Origin: Asterias amurensis
Taxonomy: Eukaryota; Echinodermata; Asteroidea; Forcipulatida; Asteriidae
Reading direction: 5' to 3'
DNA: 64,000 bases
Assembly (NCBI RefSeq): GCF_032118995.1
Contig: NC_092648.1
Location: 19,124,450 to 19,188,449, forward strand
The stretch's first letter is position 1. Every line of letters starts with the position of its first letter. Both the position numbers and the translations under genes were made by a program. The notes below the pieces were generated by a model. It saw only the letters and a program-made list of their open reading frames with translations, did no database searches and was not told where the DNA came from. Of the stretch, positions 10,081 through 22,386 are shown in pieces.

Positions 10081-13000
10081 ATGGCTAAGTGGGGAGAAGG
10101 AGACCCAAGATGGATCGTGGAGGAGCGCTCGGACGCCACAAATGTCAATAACTGGCACTGGTAAGTATGAACTTGTCGCTCCTTTCTTTTCTTGGTCTTG
10201 GTGGAGTCTTCAGTCACGTTTAATGTTGTGCAGTGGTTATGTTGTCTTTTTTCTTGTTGATGTGAAAATTGTAAAGCAAACTTATTTTAGTTACATGCGC
10301 CCTCAACGTAACAAGAAAAAGTAAGGAGAAATGCCTTATTTGACCAACATTTTTCAGGGAATTTTTTATATATTATAAATATTTGTTTTTATTTAGCCTA
10401 ATAAAAGCTGAGGAGGGTGAAGGTTTGATGTTACTGATGTAGTTTCCTCCATTTCCTTTTGTATTCTCCTCAAAAACTGAGTTTTAATTGGGACTAGGAC
10501 GTAGGTAGGAGTAGGACGTCATATAATTATAATACTCATAATTAATAATCATTAATAATTAATATAACAAAGCTTTAAAATACTTATATATAACTTATAT
10601 AGCCACAGCATAGGTCTAGATTTAGATAATCATACGTGTAATTTATCGTGATTTGTGGGCATGTTGGTCACGGACGGTGATTGTACTCTCTCTGCGCTGT
10701 ATCAGAAAATACAGAATATTGTTGTGCCTCTCTAGGCACCATAGTTAGTATGATATACAGAATTAGAAGTCTTTCATACAGCGAACAGTTGGGGTTAATA
10801 TGGTTAGCTAACGATTATTTTGAGTAATTACCAAAAGTGTTCATTGCCTTTATTTAACCTATCAATTTTGTGTCTAAGGCAACTGGGATTGCGTACACAA
10901 TAATCATTCCATTCATAATTTATATATCTTCGATCAACAGGACCGAGAGAGATGTGTCTAGTTGGTCTAAGAAGAAACTGGAAGAACTTCTGGTTGGACT
11001 GAAGATTAAAGATGACAAAGGTTTGTCCGTTATCCATTATTCTGAGTCTGATCTGTTTGAATTTTGGAGGTGTATTTCTACTACACACCAGTTGTAAGGG
11101 TAAAAATCAAATTGTATTTTAAAGACAGTGGACACTATTGGTAGTTGTCAAAGACCAGTCTTCTCACTTGGTGTATCTCAACATATGCATAAAATAACAA
11201 ACCTGTAAAAATTTGAGCTCAATCGGTCGTCGAAGCTGCAAGATAATTATGAAAGAAAAAACACCTTGTCAGACGAAGTTGTGTGCTTTAAGATGCTTGA
11301 TTTTGAGACCTCAAATTCTAAACTTGAGGTCTCAAAATCAAATGCGTGGAAAATTACTTCTTTCTTGAAAACTATGTCACTTCAGAGGGAGCTGTTTCTC
11401 ACAATGTTTTCTCTCCCCATTACTCGTCACCAAGTAAGGTTTATGCTAATAACTATTTTGAGTAATAGTGTCCACTGCCTTTAAGGTTGGTTGTTGTTTT
11501 GATTGCAGGTGAATGCTTGATCAAGGAATTAAACAGTATAGATGGAGAGGCCTCTGCCAGTAACAGAAAAGGGAAACTCATTTTCTTCTATGAATGGAAC
11601 ATCAAATTGGAATGGAAAGGTATACCTGTTTGTTTGTCTTGTTGACATAAATCTCATCATCATAACTGTCCTTCAAAGAATGTGTCCGCAATGTACATAC
11701 CTGCTCCCAAACTGAAGTTTTTCTCATTCTGAGGTGCAAGGATTAGTGGTTTTAAGTGGTTTCAATCAGTCTTAACATTTTACTGCAAATTTTACAATTC
11801 AAGTGTAACTTATGACAGATATGGCATATTATAAAATGTACATTATTGCAATTTTCAATGTAAATGTGGTTCAAAGAAAAACACCAGCCAAACTATCAAA
11901 ACTTCACTCAACTGATTTAACTACATCATATAAACAAGTAGACGGAAATAAGATTGATAATATAACTTGCTCCATGACAAGCAAAGTTTCATTTAGCGTT
12001 GTAGTTCAGTGGACTCTCGTTATAACCAAGTGGCTGGGACTGGCCAGCTTAACTCATTTTAAAAAAGCAGAGGAACAAAAAGTAGAAAAATTAATTTGTT
12101 TACTTCAGAGTATACTTTTCATAACTGCTTTTTAAGAGTGCTCTTGATAACAAGAGCCGATTGTACTACATTACAGAGTCGATCAACATCAAACAAAGAC
12201 AGGAGAAGGATTTCTGGTGCTTTGGTTTAATTCAGGCTTGTTTTGTTGGTCTGCCAGGTAACCTAAAGGATTGCACTACTGAACTGACGGGGAATGTGGA
12301 AATCCCAAACATAAGTGATGAAAATGACGTGGACGAGATCGATGTAAGTTGAAGAGTAATTTTAATACATGCATGCGATTGGCCCCTTGTAGATGCAGAA
12401 TGCTCTTTAGGTCATTTTGTTGTCTAAGCAGTTTGCAATGTCAGTAGGTAGTGTGTAGTAGAATATATAGCATGAAAGTTTCCTAAAGAACAAAGTCTAC
12501 CTGGCAAGTAGACACACACATGATGTTACTGCAAACCAAATATATGTTGATACCTCACCATGCAATGCCTTAAAGTCACCTGGAAATAGAATTTTTTTTC
12601 TTTCAAACATAAGAGTATATGCTTACGAACAATAAAACAATTTTTTTAGTAATTGTTTGTCACGATTTATATGTTTAAAAAATATATAAAGTTGTTTGCA
12701 GGGCTGACTCCGCCTACCCCTTTTGTGACGTCAATCGAGGCAGACTTTGCCTGCAATGCGTATAGTAAACACACGTGCAAAGTACATGTACGTCCAAGTC
12801 GTTAGTTGGTATATTTCAAAAAGTGTTTTTCTGCATTCAGCAGCAATACACCTGGTCGGCATTGCCAGAAAAAAAACAATTTTTTTTTTTGAAACGTACA
12901 AACTCACGACTTGGTCCGTACATGTACTTTGCAATTGTGTTTACTCTACGCATTACAGGCAAAGTCTGCCTCGATTTACTGCACGAACAGCGCCCTCTCG

Positions 13001-16000
13001 GGTCGGGGTCTACTCTTAAATTTGTAAATAACATAAGAACTGCTTTTTTAAAACCTTAGATAACTGTTTATTCACATTCCACTCATCAAAACACATATAT
13101 TAGTGACAAAAGCTTTATTTTGAAAAAATACCACTCCCAGGTGACTTTAAATCCCATATACATTTGCCTACAGCTACTTCTATTTTCTTATGATTTGCTA
13201 AAAGAAGAAGTGAAAAAAATCAGACAAGGGAAGCGAACAGATCCCTGAGTGGTGAGAAAGTAGAGGAATTGTAGTAGTCTGAAAATTCTCAAAGTGATCA
13301 CATTATTAAAAAATGTCTTAATTGTTGTTCAAGATTATCGTCACAACGAAGAAGAATACGGAGGAGTCTAGAATACTGAAGGAGATAACGCGTCTTAAAG
13401 GGACAAAGCTCATCCAAGAACAGATTGGCAAATACCTTAATTTCCTGAAAGAAGGTAAGAATATTTAGCTTACAATTTTTTTGGTTTTATTTTTTATTTT
13501 TTAAATCAAGAGTAGATTTAGTATTTTAAGTGAGTTTCTCTTTAAAAATTGATAGTTGTATATATAGACAGAAGTGACTTAGGGTTTATGATGCAACATT
13601 GCAACTGTTACAAAGGATGTTCAAAGCTATAAGACTTAATCTCCTATAAGTTTTCTTTTCATTAGGGGGTTTGAAGAGCATGTTAAATCAAACCATAATA
13701 TATTTTTTATAAGGCTGTATTGTGTTAGGATTAAGAAATTATCTAAAATACAAAAATTATTGTTAAAAATCTTGTATAAAGTCTTAGCTTTTAAAACATA
13801 AAAAACTTCTTGTATCTTTCTCCCAAAACTGTAGAAGTATTCTAACTTTGGTTACACAAAGACAAAATTTGACTAAGCGACTGGGACTGGGACCTTTGTA
13901 TTAGGCTTCTGACTGGCACCCCTGAACATACAAGTCTAATAGTGTACTATTATTTTTTGTTTATTTTTCAGAGTGTAGTAAAGGAATGATTCTTCCTTCA
14001 GCTGAAGTTCAGTCCAAATCTGGCACATCAATTCCATCAGTGTCACCAAAGGTACCTAATTCTAACCTCTCAATCTTTTTCAATAACTGGTTTAAAAAAA
14101 AAGGATTTATTGACCCAATTTGTCTGTGCCCGACTTGATGGTTTTGCATACTGTCAATAGATCGATCCACTAAGCTCCGCCCCATTGCGTATTGACCAAT
14201 CACAACGCAACGAAGGTCCGACATGCGTGCGTGTATCTTGGTGCGCGCGGCAAAGTTGTGCAGAAAGGCATTGGAGAGCCAACATGTCGTGCTCACACGT
14301 GCGTCTTTGGCGGAGCCTACTGGATTGGTCTATTTCTGCACTTGCGATTACCATTCTTTTCTTTCTTATTTGATGTGTCATTGTATTTAGAATCTAAAAG
14401 CTTCAATTCAGTGAAAGTAAACAAAAAAATGTGTAAATCATTTAAAAATAGTTTTATCATCTACATCAGAAAATACTTGGGACACAAAATATAATCACAG
14501 CGAAAGTTATGTATGAGCTCCAGATACTGCAATAATCCGATGACTTTTCCCTGCCCTGTCAGTGAAGTTGCACGTAATTGCTATTGGGTTAATGTATCTT
14601 GTTTTTGTTTCACCTTTTGTTGTCCAGGTCGCATCTCCCAAAGTTACGCACCAGAATCAAGTTAACCAAGAGAACTTGAAGAACATCCAGATCGGAGTTA
14701 AGATTGACACAACAACTCTCAAGCTGAATGAAGAGTTCAAGTGTTCTGCAGAGGAGCTTTATATGACATTCACAGACCCACAGGTAAACAAAAAACATTT
14801 CCTAAAATTCTCAAAATATTTTCTCAGGGCAATTGCTGTATTTTACCTGTATCCTCTGATTTGTCACAAACTATGTAGTACGTTGTAACGGCTGGTAATT
14901 GACCGGTTGGGGGCGCCAGCACGACTCCCATCAGAGCACTGCTGGTTGCCCCTGCAGGCCGATCGGGAAACACGGCTGCCAGAGAGGGTGTCCTCTGGCT
15001 TAGGCCTTTGTGTAAAAGTCATGACTTTTTTTAGTGTAAATAAACCTCTGAAAAAAGGGCCAGAAAAGCCAGTATTTGTATTCTTGTGTCATTTAAAGCA
15101 ACTTGTACCCCCTGGTCGATGCTACAATATGTTAACATCAAAGCACTGTTTAAATAGACAGTAACAGACAAGGACTTGGTATGTTGATAATCTTTCTCAA
15201 TACTGTTTTCTTTTGGACAGAGAGTTTCAGCATTCACAAGAAGCCAGGCCATTTTGGAGCCAGTGGCAGGGGGCAAGTTCAGATTGTTTGATGGCAATGT
15301 CACTGGAGAGTTTGTTTCGTTGGTGAGTTTGTATTATCATGATCCTGTTCCCACCATAACTAGAAAACTCAACTATCTTATTCTATATAGATGAATCGAA
15401 TCCTGACTTACACCCGTTTCAGACGGGCGCTCCAGAGTCACGCCGATCCAAATTCTGAGTTAAGTACATGCAAAGTTTGACGTCTGAAACAGTTAGGAGC
15501 GACTGGACGCGCTAGAAGTCAAAAGATCAACTGTTGCAGTTGTATGGAACGACTCTGGAGCACCTTGGTTTCAGACGTCGATCTTGTCATGAGCCGAGCC
15601 AATGTAAATGTTATATTAAGTTCGCCTGTCTGAAACAAGAAGTTATTTGGGTCGACCTAAAGTCGCTTCTAATCTATTTGGTTCGGCGCGACTCTGGCGC
15701 ACGGGCGTTACTTAGCTGCTTAGGACATGGTGTCCAACGGCCTACTTGGATAACTGTCCCCATTCAAGTCTGTTTGTAGCTAGTAGCTCTGACTTTGATG
15801 AATCCAAATGGTTATAATGTGCCATCAGGTCTTGGTATGTGCTGTGCTGTTCAATAAATTTGTTTTTGTTGAACCCCAAAAATATTTAATTATCAGGTAA
15901 AGTTTTGCGGCAATGCCATGTGTTTTTATAATCTTGAGTATGTGTTGTTTCTACTGGTTGTTTTTTTGCACATTTTGTATTCCTTCCGGTGTTCTTGTGC

Positions 16001-16516
16001 GACCTTGTAGTGCAAAGCCACTTATTATTGATTACCCAAAGACTTTGTTTAAAAGTTAAATTATGAAGACATTAATACGGAACATCATTTCCAATTCTAA
16101 GTATTTGAATTTGGGAACATATATTTTTTTCAGGAGCCATGCAAAATTGTCCAACGTTGGAGATTCAAGACCTGGCCCGATGGTGAGTTTATTTTATCAA
16201 GAATAGTGTACAATTTTATTCTCGTTATAAAAACCATCAATAGTTTGCATTTGATTTTCCGAAAGTACAGACAAAGTTGTAAGAATTTTGCTCAGCTGTT
16301 ATAGAAATTTTATTATTATTTCTTTTTTCTGTTTCTACAACAGCCCACTACTCAACAGTCACCATCGTGTTATCCCAGAAATCAGACTGCACAAAGTTAG
16401 CCCTCACTCAAGTTGGCATCCCGTCGGCAGACTTTGAAAGAACGAAAAGCGGCTGGAGAACCTACTACTGGCAAGCCATCATGGGCACGTTCGGTTTTGG
16501 GGCCCGGCTATTTTGA
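10081..16516 (+). CDS. AHSA1: Activator of HSP90 ATPase 1
   Basis: Ten exons: 10081-10160, 10941-11020, 11509-11619, 12258-12343, 13334-13454, 13972-14051, 14628-14783, 15221-15322, 16134-16182 and 16344-16516. All phases agree and give 345 aa (human AHSA1 is 338). The start MAKWGEGDPRWIVEER is the family start. The NVNNWHW motif (residues 21-27) and RKGKL, both needed to engage and stimulate HSP90, are intact. The N-terminal Aha1 domain spans about residues 1-165. A low-complexity linker follows (VQSKSGTSIPSVSPK). The C-terminal SRPBCC-fold AHSA1 domain runs from about 200 to the end and finishes GTFGFGARLF. The protein is a cytosolic co-chaperone that speeds HSP90 ATP hydrolysis during client folding. 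Introns 2, 4, 6 and 8 carry transposons. Two candidate AATAAA signals lie at about 17588 and 18833. Confidence 0.97.
10812..10853. repeat. Solo end of family A MITE
   Basis: TTTTGAGTAATTACCAAAAG followed by GTTCATTGCCTTTA is the right terminus of family A without a matching left end. It lies in AHSA1 intron 1. Confidence 0.55.
11119..11484. mobile_element. TTAA-flanked MITE, family A, abutting AHSA1 exon 3
   Basis: Full-length with TTAA on both sides, ends AGACAGTGGACACTATTGG and its complement, and the GAGACCTCAAA internal hairpin. The right end is only 24 bp upstream of AHSA1 exon 3 (11509), so the branch point probably lies inside or against the insertion. Confidence 0.85.
12570..13150. 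mobile_element. TTAA-flanked element (AGTCACCTGG ends) with a palindromic core
   Basis: The outer ends TTAAAGTCACCTGG and CCAGGTGACTTTAA are perfect inverted repeats at 12570-12583 and 13137-13150. Inside, 12735-12976 is a second, longer inverted repeat: TCGAGGCAGACTTTGCCTG faces CAGGCAAAGTCTGCCTCGA, and AAAGTACATGTACG faces CGTACATGTACTTT. This is either one element with a stem core or a nested insertion. It lies in AHSA1 intron 4. Confidence 0.8.
14160..14330. mobile_element. TA-flanked palindromic MITE (GACCGATCCA family)
   Basis: The left end GATCGATCCACTAAGCTCCG pairs with the right end CGGAGCCTACTGGATTGGTC, and TA is on both sides. It is related to 6925-7082. It lies in AHSA1 intron 6. 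Confidence 0.7.
15411..15640. repeat. Two consecutive palindromic modules with GTTTCAGAC ends
   Basis: GTTTCAGACGG (about 15417) faces GACGTCTGAAAC (about 15479), then GTTTCAGACG (about 15568) faces CTGTCTGAAAC (about 15627). The space is rich in CGACTCTGGAGC-type words. It is probably a composite or nested MITE in AHSA1 intron 8. Confidence 0.5.
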
Positions 16517-16748
16517 TGTCGGCTATTGGGTTGGTTTGACAGCAAGGAACCCAAACTTAGTGATCTATTTATGTGTACATAAACGAAAAGTGCAGATACA
16601 TGTAATTGGTTTTTGAAAATAGCGTTAAGATACTTCCTTGGGAAAATTGAAATTGTGATTGTCAGGGTGGGGGGGGGGGAGGGGCCTGATTGGTATAAGG
16701 AATGAGTTCTACTTTTCACAAAGGTGTTATCTTAAGTTTGTGGCTGCT

Positions 16749-16881
16749 GGGGTGGATTTCACAAAGAGTTAAGACTAGTCTTATCTCAAGTTGGGACGAG
16801 TAACTTACGACTAGCTATAAGTTTTCAAAAACTCCTAGGACTAGTCCTAAGTTAGGACCGCCTTTGTGAAATCGACCCCAG
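16749..16881. mobile_element. Palindromic MITE, GGATTTCACAAAGAGTTA family
   Basis: The left end GGGGTGGATTTCACAAAGAG pairs with the right end CCTTTGTGAAATCGACCCC, and AAGACTAGTCTTA words fill the arms. A second copy at 54071-54215 is inserted inside a family A element. Confidence 0.75.
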
Positions 16882-18014
16882 GTATATTATTCGGTTTTGT
16901 CAGAATGATTTTTTGTTAGACTTCATATGTTGACCTTTGCAATGAATTTCAACATATGAAGTAAAAATTAAGTCAAGAAAAACAATGTTTCTTACACCCG
17001 TTGTCCATGTTTATCTTGGGAAAATAGGGAGTGCCTCAAAAGTTTGAACAGTAGGAATGTTCTAATTGGATCGGATAAGTAGAGCGTGCACATGGAACGT
17101 TCCTACGGAAGGTTCCACTGGAATGTTCAAAATACTTTGGCACAATAATGTGGTCCAGCGTAATGTTCTGGCGGTCCACCAACTTCCTTTATCCATCAGT
17201 ACGTCAAGGACCGTGCATGCATAGCTTATCCAGCAAACTGAATTGACTCCGATAGAACTGGTTGCTCAAAGTAGCTTTGTTTAAATATGAAAAACAAACA
17301 CGTCTCCTCACTTCATCAGTCAATTAATCGTAACATTTATATGCCGCCATATTCAAATGATAGGTTTTCTTGGCGCCACACAGTAAGCTCTTGTAAGCAG
17401 GTGAGATTTGAGTGACATCTTAACTTGTCTGTATTGTAGTTGATTGTCTGATGTTGTTAGGAAGGCTATTCCATGTCCTGGGCCGCAACAAAAACACGCA
17501 ATCGCCCCATTGGTGGGGAGGGGGGGCACAAATGGATGGTTTGATACATGAAATAGCTCACCCAAATTGTCTTTCCCCCCCCCCCCCAAATAAAAATGGT
17601 TTCACCACTCCCCATGATCTAATGGAGTCTGATGTTCAGTAATGTATGTTGGTCAGTTGGTTTGTTCATGTATAACTGTCCACCATGACCATTTTGTTGT
17701 TCAAGTTTCTTGTCAATCTATCTCTGAAAGTTTAGACATTTTTTTTAAACAACTTTTTAACCCTGTCAAAAATAGTGTACATGTTTTTTTTATTGGCTAT
17801 TTTATTAAGTTTCCCCTTCTTTCTATATGACTTCAAAATGATGCTACAGACTAAAAATAACTATTTCATGTATTGACCCAGTTCAAAGGTCATCATCAAA
17901 AGAATCTTGGATGCACCATTTGGGGAGCCAATGTCCCCAACGTTGTAGTCCTTTTTTTTTAGGTGACGAAGCGTTCGACAGACATAAGCTGCACATGGCA
18001 TTGGTGCAGGGGGC

Positions 18015-18143
18015 ATAAAGCTTGGTTCATACTCCCTGCAAATGCAAATTGTTGCAAATTATTTGTTGCAAATATAATTTGTTGCGAATTTGTGACACCA
18101 AGCATTGGTATTGCATTCGCAGGAAGTATGAACCAGGCTTTAT
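18015..18143. mobile_element. MITE with 33-bp inverted ends (TGGTTCATAC family)
   Basis: ATAAAGCTTGGTTCATACTC (18015 onward) is mirrored by GAAGTATGAACCAGGCTTTA (ending about 18142). Between the arms are TTGTTGCAAAT repeats. Relatives lie at 37432-37790 and as a fragment at about 62620-62640. Confidence 0.75.
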
Positions 18144-18832
18144 ACATTTGCTGGAAAATATGGACTTTAAATGAAAATGTTTATTTTCAGTCACTTTTGG
18201 GAGATATTTTTAAAATGTACATGCATTTTCTTTGCTAAATAATGAAAAGTAAATATTGCTCTTCAGGGCCAAAGTTACATAGTCTTGAAAGTATCAATTA
18301 GTCTTCATTGCCCTAATCACTCATGCGTATAATGATTGTATAGAAATAAGCAGCAACAAAATATGATGCAAATTGGGTATCTAGCACTGAGCAGATGTAT
18401 TATTGGCCTAGACTTCATTTCAAGTCTGACATCGTAGTTATTTATCTGCATCAGCCATGCAAAGCTCACCTGCATTTTGGCGTTCACATGCTCAAAGTCC
18501 AAGATCAAACGTTAATGTTGGAGGTTAATCCATCCACTAGTGCATGGCTATCAGGTAGACAAAACACCACGATAACAGACTTCAAACCAAGTCAAGATTT
18601 GGTTGAGAATTACTCGCAATTACTCAACAAATTCAAGCGAATCCTGAAGTTGGTTTGCAGCCTACTGCGACTTAAACCTGATGCTAAAATGAAAAGGTAT
18701 TTTTTAAAGATCGTTTGTCGAACCCTTTATATTGTTATGATGTGAAATCATTCTGATATTTTTTATAAGAGCTATGAATGCATAGGAATAATTATTGATT
18801 TCAATTTTTCACGCTTTTTTGTTGTGGTGACA

Positions 18833-18880
18833 AATAAAAATAAGCTGAAACTTTAACATGATTGAAGATATCTCTTTATT
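18833..18880. terminator. Opposed poly(A) signals of AHSA1 (+) and DMAC2 (-)
   Basis: AATAAA on the plus strand is at 18833-18838 and on the minus strand at 18880-18875. With cleavage 10-30 nt downstream, the two transcripts would meet or overlap by a few bases. Usage is inferred. Confidence 0.4.
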
Positions 18881-18984
18881 CATTACAACATTTTTGAAGA
18901 CCAAAAAAGCATTACACAGTGTGAGAACTATCACAGACAACAAGGTCTGAAACAAGGGTCAACATTTTGTTGTTTTTGTGTTCC

Positions 18985-19105
18985 TTCGAGAAAGACTCTG
19001 CTAGGGTTGAAACATCAGGCAATTAACTTTGTTTGCATTTATGGTAAAGGTCATTTTGGTCCGTAAGCAGTTTGCAACAGCTAATTCCATTTTCTCAAAT
19101 TAAAG
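18985..19105. repeat. Dispersed repeat (CTCTGCTAGGGTT type)
   Basis: CTCTGCTAGGGTT, GGTCATTTTGGT and GCAGTTTGCAACAG occur in this order and spacing here and at about 26400-26515. It lies in the probable DMAC2 3'UTR. Confidence 0.5.
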
Positions 19106-19319
19106 GAGGTATGTTGAAGTTATGGCATTTCAACCTTTTGGGAACCCTATGAGTAGTAGATTTCAGGGAAGCTTTTTGGTGACAGTGCCCTCGGCACCAG
19201 AGAAGAGATCATTAAGCATGATTTTGTTTCCAACTAAATCAAGTTAAACTTTTGTTTTACCAAATAAAAAGTAGTAAATTTCATTGATCCAGTATACACT
19301 CGCTAGTATCCATTTGTAC

Positions 19320-19445
19320 TCCTGTGTGGAGGGAAGCAATAGTGATAAAGTGTCTAGCTCAAGGACTAAGTGTCATGTGTGACCAGGCCAGGATTCGATT
19401 CCCCAGTCTGTGAATTACAGAACTCGAGTCAACCGCCAAAGACTC
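19320..19445. repeat. Dispersed repeat (GCTCAAGGACAC type), degenerate
   Basis: AGCTCAAGGACTAAGTGTCA and CCAGGATTCGATTCC resemble 24881-25010 and 35946-36165. It is probably an old SINE or LINE tail in the DMAC2 3'UTR. Confidence 0.4.
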
Positions 19446-19877
19446 TTCGTCCCTGACACCCCGCAAGCAGAGCAACGAAATGTTTGAATTTAAAAAAGAC
19501 CTGCAATTCTCATCCTGCCTACAAGAAGAACCTAGCTAACAAACAAAGGACTACCAGTTAATCACTTTTTATCATGTGCATGTTTATTGCAAAGACTCTT
19601 GCTTAGCTGATCAATAAGCTAAGCAGAATCTTCTTTCAAGCAATTCTTAAATTTATTCCTTAAGATTTGTATTGTAACATCACACTTTGCTTAGCAATTA
19701 AGACTAATTAGGACTCAAGATCACAGTCATAGCTCTTTGTAAAATGGAACCCTGTGTCACTAAAGGTCATGACCTCAATGTAATTCCAGGCCTGCCTCTC
19801 TTTCAGTGTACTTTACAATTGAGAGCAGTTTCTCAGCACAGGCATAAAATAAACCATTTAAAAATTTGATATAGTCT

Positions 19878-22386
19878 TTAATTTGATTTTTCCTCCTGTT
19901 TTGGCGTTGTTTCTTCCGAGACCGGTGGCAGCTTCCATTTGTCTCTCTGTCTCCTGTGGTACTCTACCTCCTCAGTGATTACACTAACTTTAAGATTTGG
20001 AAGTACATCCTCCAGCATACTGGCCACCACCTTGCTATGGGGTACCCTCGGAAGACTGCTCATGTTGATCCTCTTCAAGTTCCTAAAATAAAATAGAACG
20101 GGAGGTCAGGTTGGTGTAGTGGTATCTGGCCTTGCCTTCCACCACTGGGACCCTGGTCCGAATCCCATTGGGGGCACTGCCTGGATAAACCTTTATGCAC
20201 ATGACGTCATTTCAGTACGGCGCCCCCGCATTGAGGTCAAAAGGAGGTTGTTCATTGGCCAATCTATGTGCGTTTCGATTGTTTCGTCACCATTTGACCT
20301 CAAAGATGGCGGCTAGATGACGTCAATGCATAAGGTCTATCGGGTTTTTCTGTCCCCACTTGACTGAAACTGAAACTTCCTTCCTTATCTTCTCTCCATC
20401 TTGTTCTTGGCTCAAAAAGTGATTAAGTTCGCTTTTCTGAGAGTCATTGGCTCCACAACCAGAACTAATAAATGAAGTAAACTATAAAATGATGAAATAG
20501 CGTTGAGTTTATGGAGGAGTTCATGAACCGTAGGGCCTTAACAACAAATCTACACAATGTTTTCAGTGTCATTACCAAAGTGTGACCCTACCTTTGATAA
20601 AACTGGTGCAAGAAATATGTCCGTTTGAAAAGAGAACGTACCTGAGGCGAGTCAAACTAGGAAATCCATGCTCGGTAATTTGTGGACACTTGCTGATGTT
20701 TAGATGTGTGAGTGAGTCTTGAATGTGTACGAGGCGAGCCAGACAGCTGTCATCAATGTAGGGGCACCCTTCAAGGCTGAGAAACTTCAGCTCTTTTAAT
20801 CTAGCTGTAAGAAAAATAGGGGAAAAACATCAAAAATGTATAAAACTACATAGCATGTCCACCACAGCATGTGTTTAAATCTGGGGACAGAAATATTGCA
20901 TAACAACAGTGTTTTATCCTAGTCTGATTTCTCAGTATTTATCTTCTCTTTTTTAACGATTTCTTAATTAGAGATTTTCTTTTAGCCTATGGGTTTTGAG
21001 GCATTGCATGGTGAGGTATCAAAGTATAATATTTGGTTTGCGGTAACACCATGTGTATATCTACTTGCTGGGTAGATCATATTTTTTTGAAAACTTGTCT
21101 CGCTATATATTTTACTATGTCAGCAGAGTAGGTTTTGAGACAATTACCGGTATAAGACTATTTTAAAATAAAAAAGATTCCAAATCCGAACATATCCTTT
21201 CTGGGAAATTGTCTGATTGTGGAGGATTGAGGAATGTAGGACCCCATAATTATTTGCTAATCAGTAATCGGTTTTCTGAGAAAAACTACCTTGCTCTTTG
21301 TGAAGGAAGCTGTTTACTGAGAATAAAACTTCCTTGCCATTAAGAAAGTTTTACTGGGAAATAACTTCCTTGTCGTCGAGAAGGAAGTTTTACTGGGAAA
21401 TAACTTCCCTGCCCTTTGAGAAGTAAGTGTCGATCCTTAAATCACTACTTACTAATTTTTAACATGCCTCTATAGTCAACAAGTGTTTCCTTTGCATCGA
21501 TCGCATCGATGCTCAATCTCTTTATCTCGTCAATAGGGGGCGGTTTGAGCAGGCCTTTGGACTCTGAGCTGTACCACTTTCCGTTGGTGAAGCGCACTTT
21601 ACCATTGAGGTCGATCAGCCAGAGAAACGCAGCTACATCAGGGGGGTACTTCTCTTCGTTCTTAGCACTCTTGGTGCTGCATTAGGATGAAAATGAAATT
21701 CAAAACCAAAAAGGGAAATTATAAAATTGTTTATTGTATCCTGCATCTACAATGTAGGATAACTAACCCCTTTATATGTGCAGACTTGAACTATCCACAA
21801 ATCCTCCCATGATTTGCACACAGCAGTGAAGTAAGTTGGGCAACTATCCCTTGTCACACCATTCTTTTATTGTATGTGTTACATGGTCAATCAAGCAAGC
21901 CTAATACTTCACAGAGGTATGAAGGTGTGTTGCCTCGATGCCCTTGCCCTTTCAGAAACGACTCATACATACCTGGGCACAAATTACCCCCACAGAAACT
22001 GAATGTAGAAGCTTATCTCATCAACAGTGGCCCAAATTCCATGGCATTGAGCACAGCTGGTGGCTTCTCCAGTTTTACTCGTGTTAAAAGAACTGTGGGC
22101 TATGGTTTGTATTCCTTGTTTGTTCCTAAGAAAGAATTATTTAATCAAAACAGAAATACACTCACACATTAGCCTCAAATTTCTTGAACTCCTTAAATCT
22201 TTGAGGTAGCTTCTTGAGAAAATATAATAACGACATCTGCCTGTATTGCGAGTATGTGACTTGCTCCCGTAGAGGGCTGAGGATTGTCCTGAAATTTCTT
22301 TGTGACACACTTGATGCATATTGGCAGCAAGTACACACTGTGGGTGCGTTACTCAGCACCAGTCGCAATGCTGATCCACAACTCAT
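19878..22386 (-). CDS. DMAC2: Distal membrane-arm assembly complex protein 2 (ATP5SL-type, leucine-rich)
   Basis: Four minus-strand exons, 22386-22166, 21676-21453, 20804-20642 and 20082-19878, join in phase to 270 aa (human about 257). The start MSCGSALRLVLSNAP and the following Arg-rich stretch look like a mitochondrial presequence. The middle exon carries YPPDVAAFLWLIDLNGKVRF and the AIDA motif of the DMAC2/ATP5S family. The third gives LKELKFLSLEGCPYIDDSCL and LTHLNISKCPQITEHGF, Cys-containing leucine-rich repeats that align with human DMAC2. The end LPRVPHSKVV...LEDVLPNLKV also aligns. It is expected to help assemble the distal membrane arm of respiratory complex I in the matrix. Ten or more charged residues form a tail beyond the human match. 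The gene is head-to-head with CCS. A likely poly(A) signal is at 18880-18875. Confidence 0.93.
20100..20385 (+). repeat. tRNA-derived SINE
   Basis: An A box (TTGGTGTAGTGGTATCTGG) and B box (GGTCCGAATCCC) lie about 45 bp apart, followed by a non-tRNA body and a tail with CTGAAACTTCCTTCCTT that recurs near 57890. It lies in a DMAC2 intron. Confidence 0.6.
21284..21427. repeat. Minisatellite, unit about 39 bp, 3-4 copies
   Basis: The unit contains AACTTCCTTGYC...GAGAAGGAAGTTTTACTGGG. Unit starts are near 21287, 21329, 21365 and 21404. It ends 26 bp from the donor of a DMAC2 exon. Confidence 0.7.
21889..21980. repeat. Fragment of the CCTGATACTTCACAGAGG family
   Basis: AGCCTAATACTTCACAGAGG and GATGCCCTTGCCCTTTCA match the full element at 44998-45168. 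It lies in DMAC2 intron 1. Confidence 0.5.

Larger units (their letters stand above)
16517..18865. other. AHSA1: AHSA1 3' flank / probable long 3'UTR, tail-to-tail with DMAC2
   Basis: No second gene is recognised. Contents are a GACTAGTC-type hairpin element (16749-16881), poly-G/poly-C runs (16668-16682, 17576-17588), a MITE at 18015-18143, and a 116-codon open frame at 18395-18745 without recognisable domains. A plus-strand AATAAA at 18833-18838 could end AHSA1. Confidence 0.45.

Noticed and set aside
18395-18745. 116-codon open frame downstream of AHSA1, no recognisable domain
   Set aside because: It lies in the likely AHSA1 3'UTR. I see no start context, splice partner or motif that marks it as coding, and frames of this length arise by chance in such a window.
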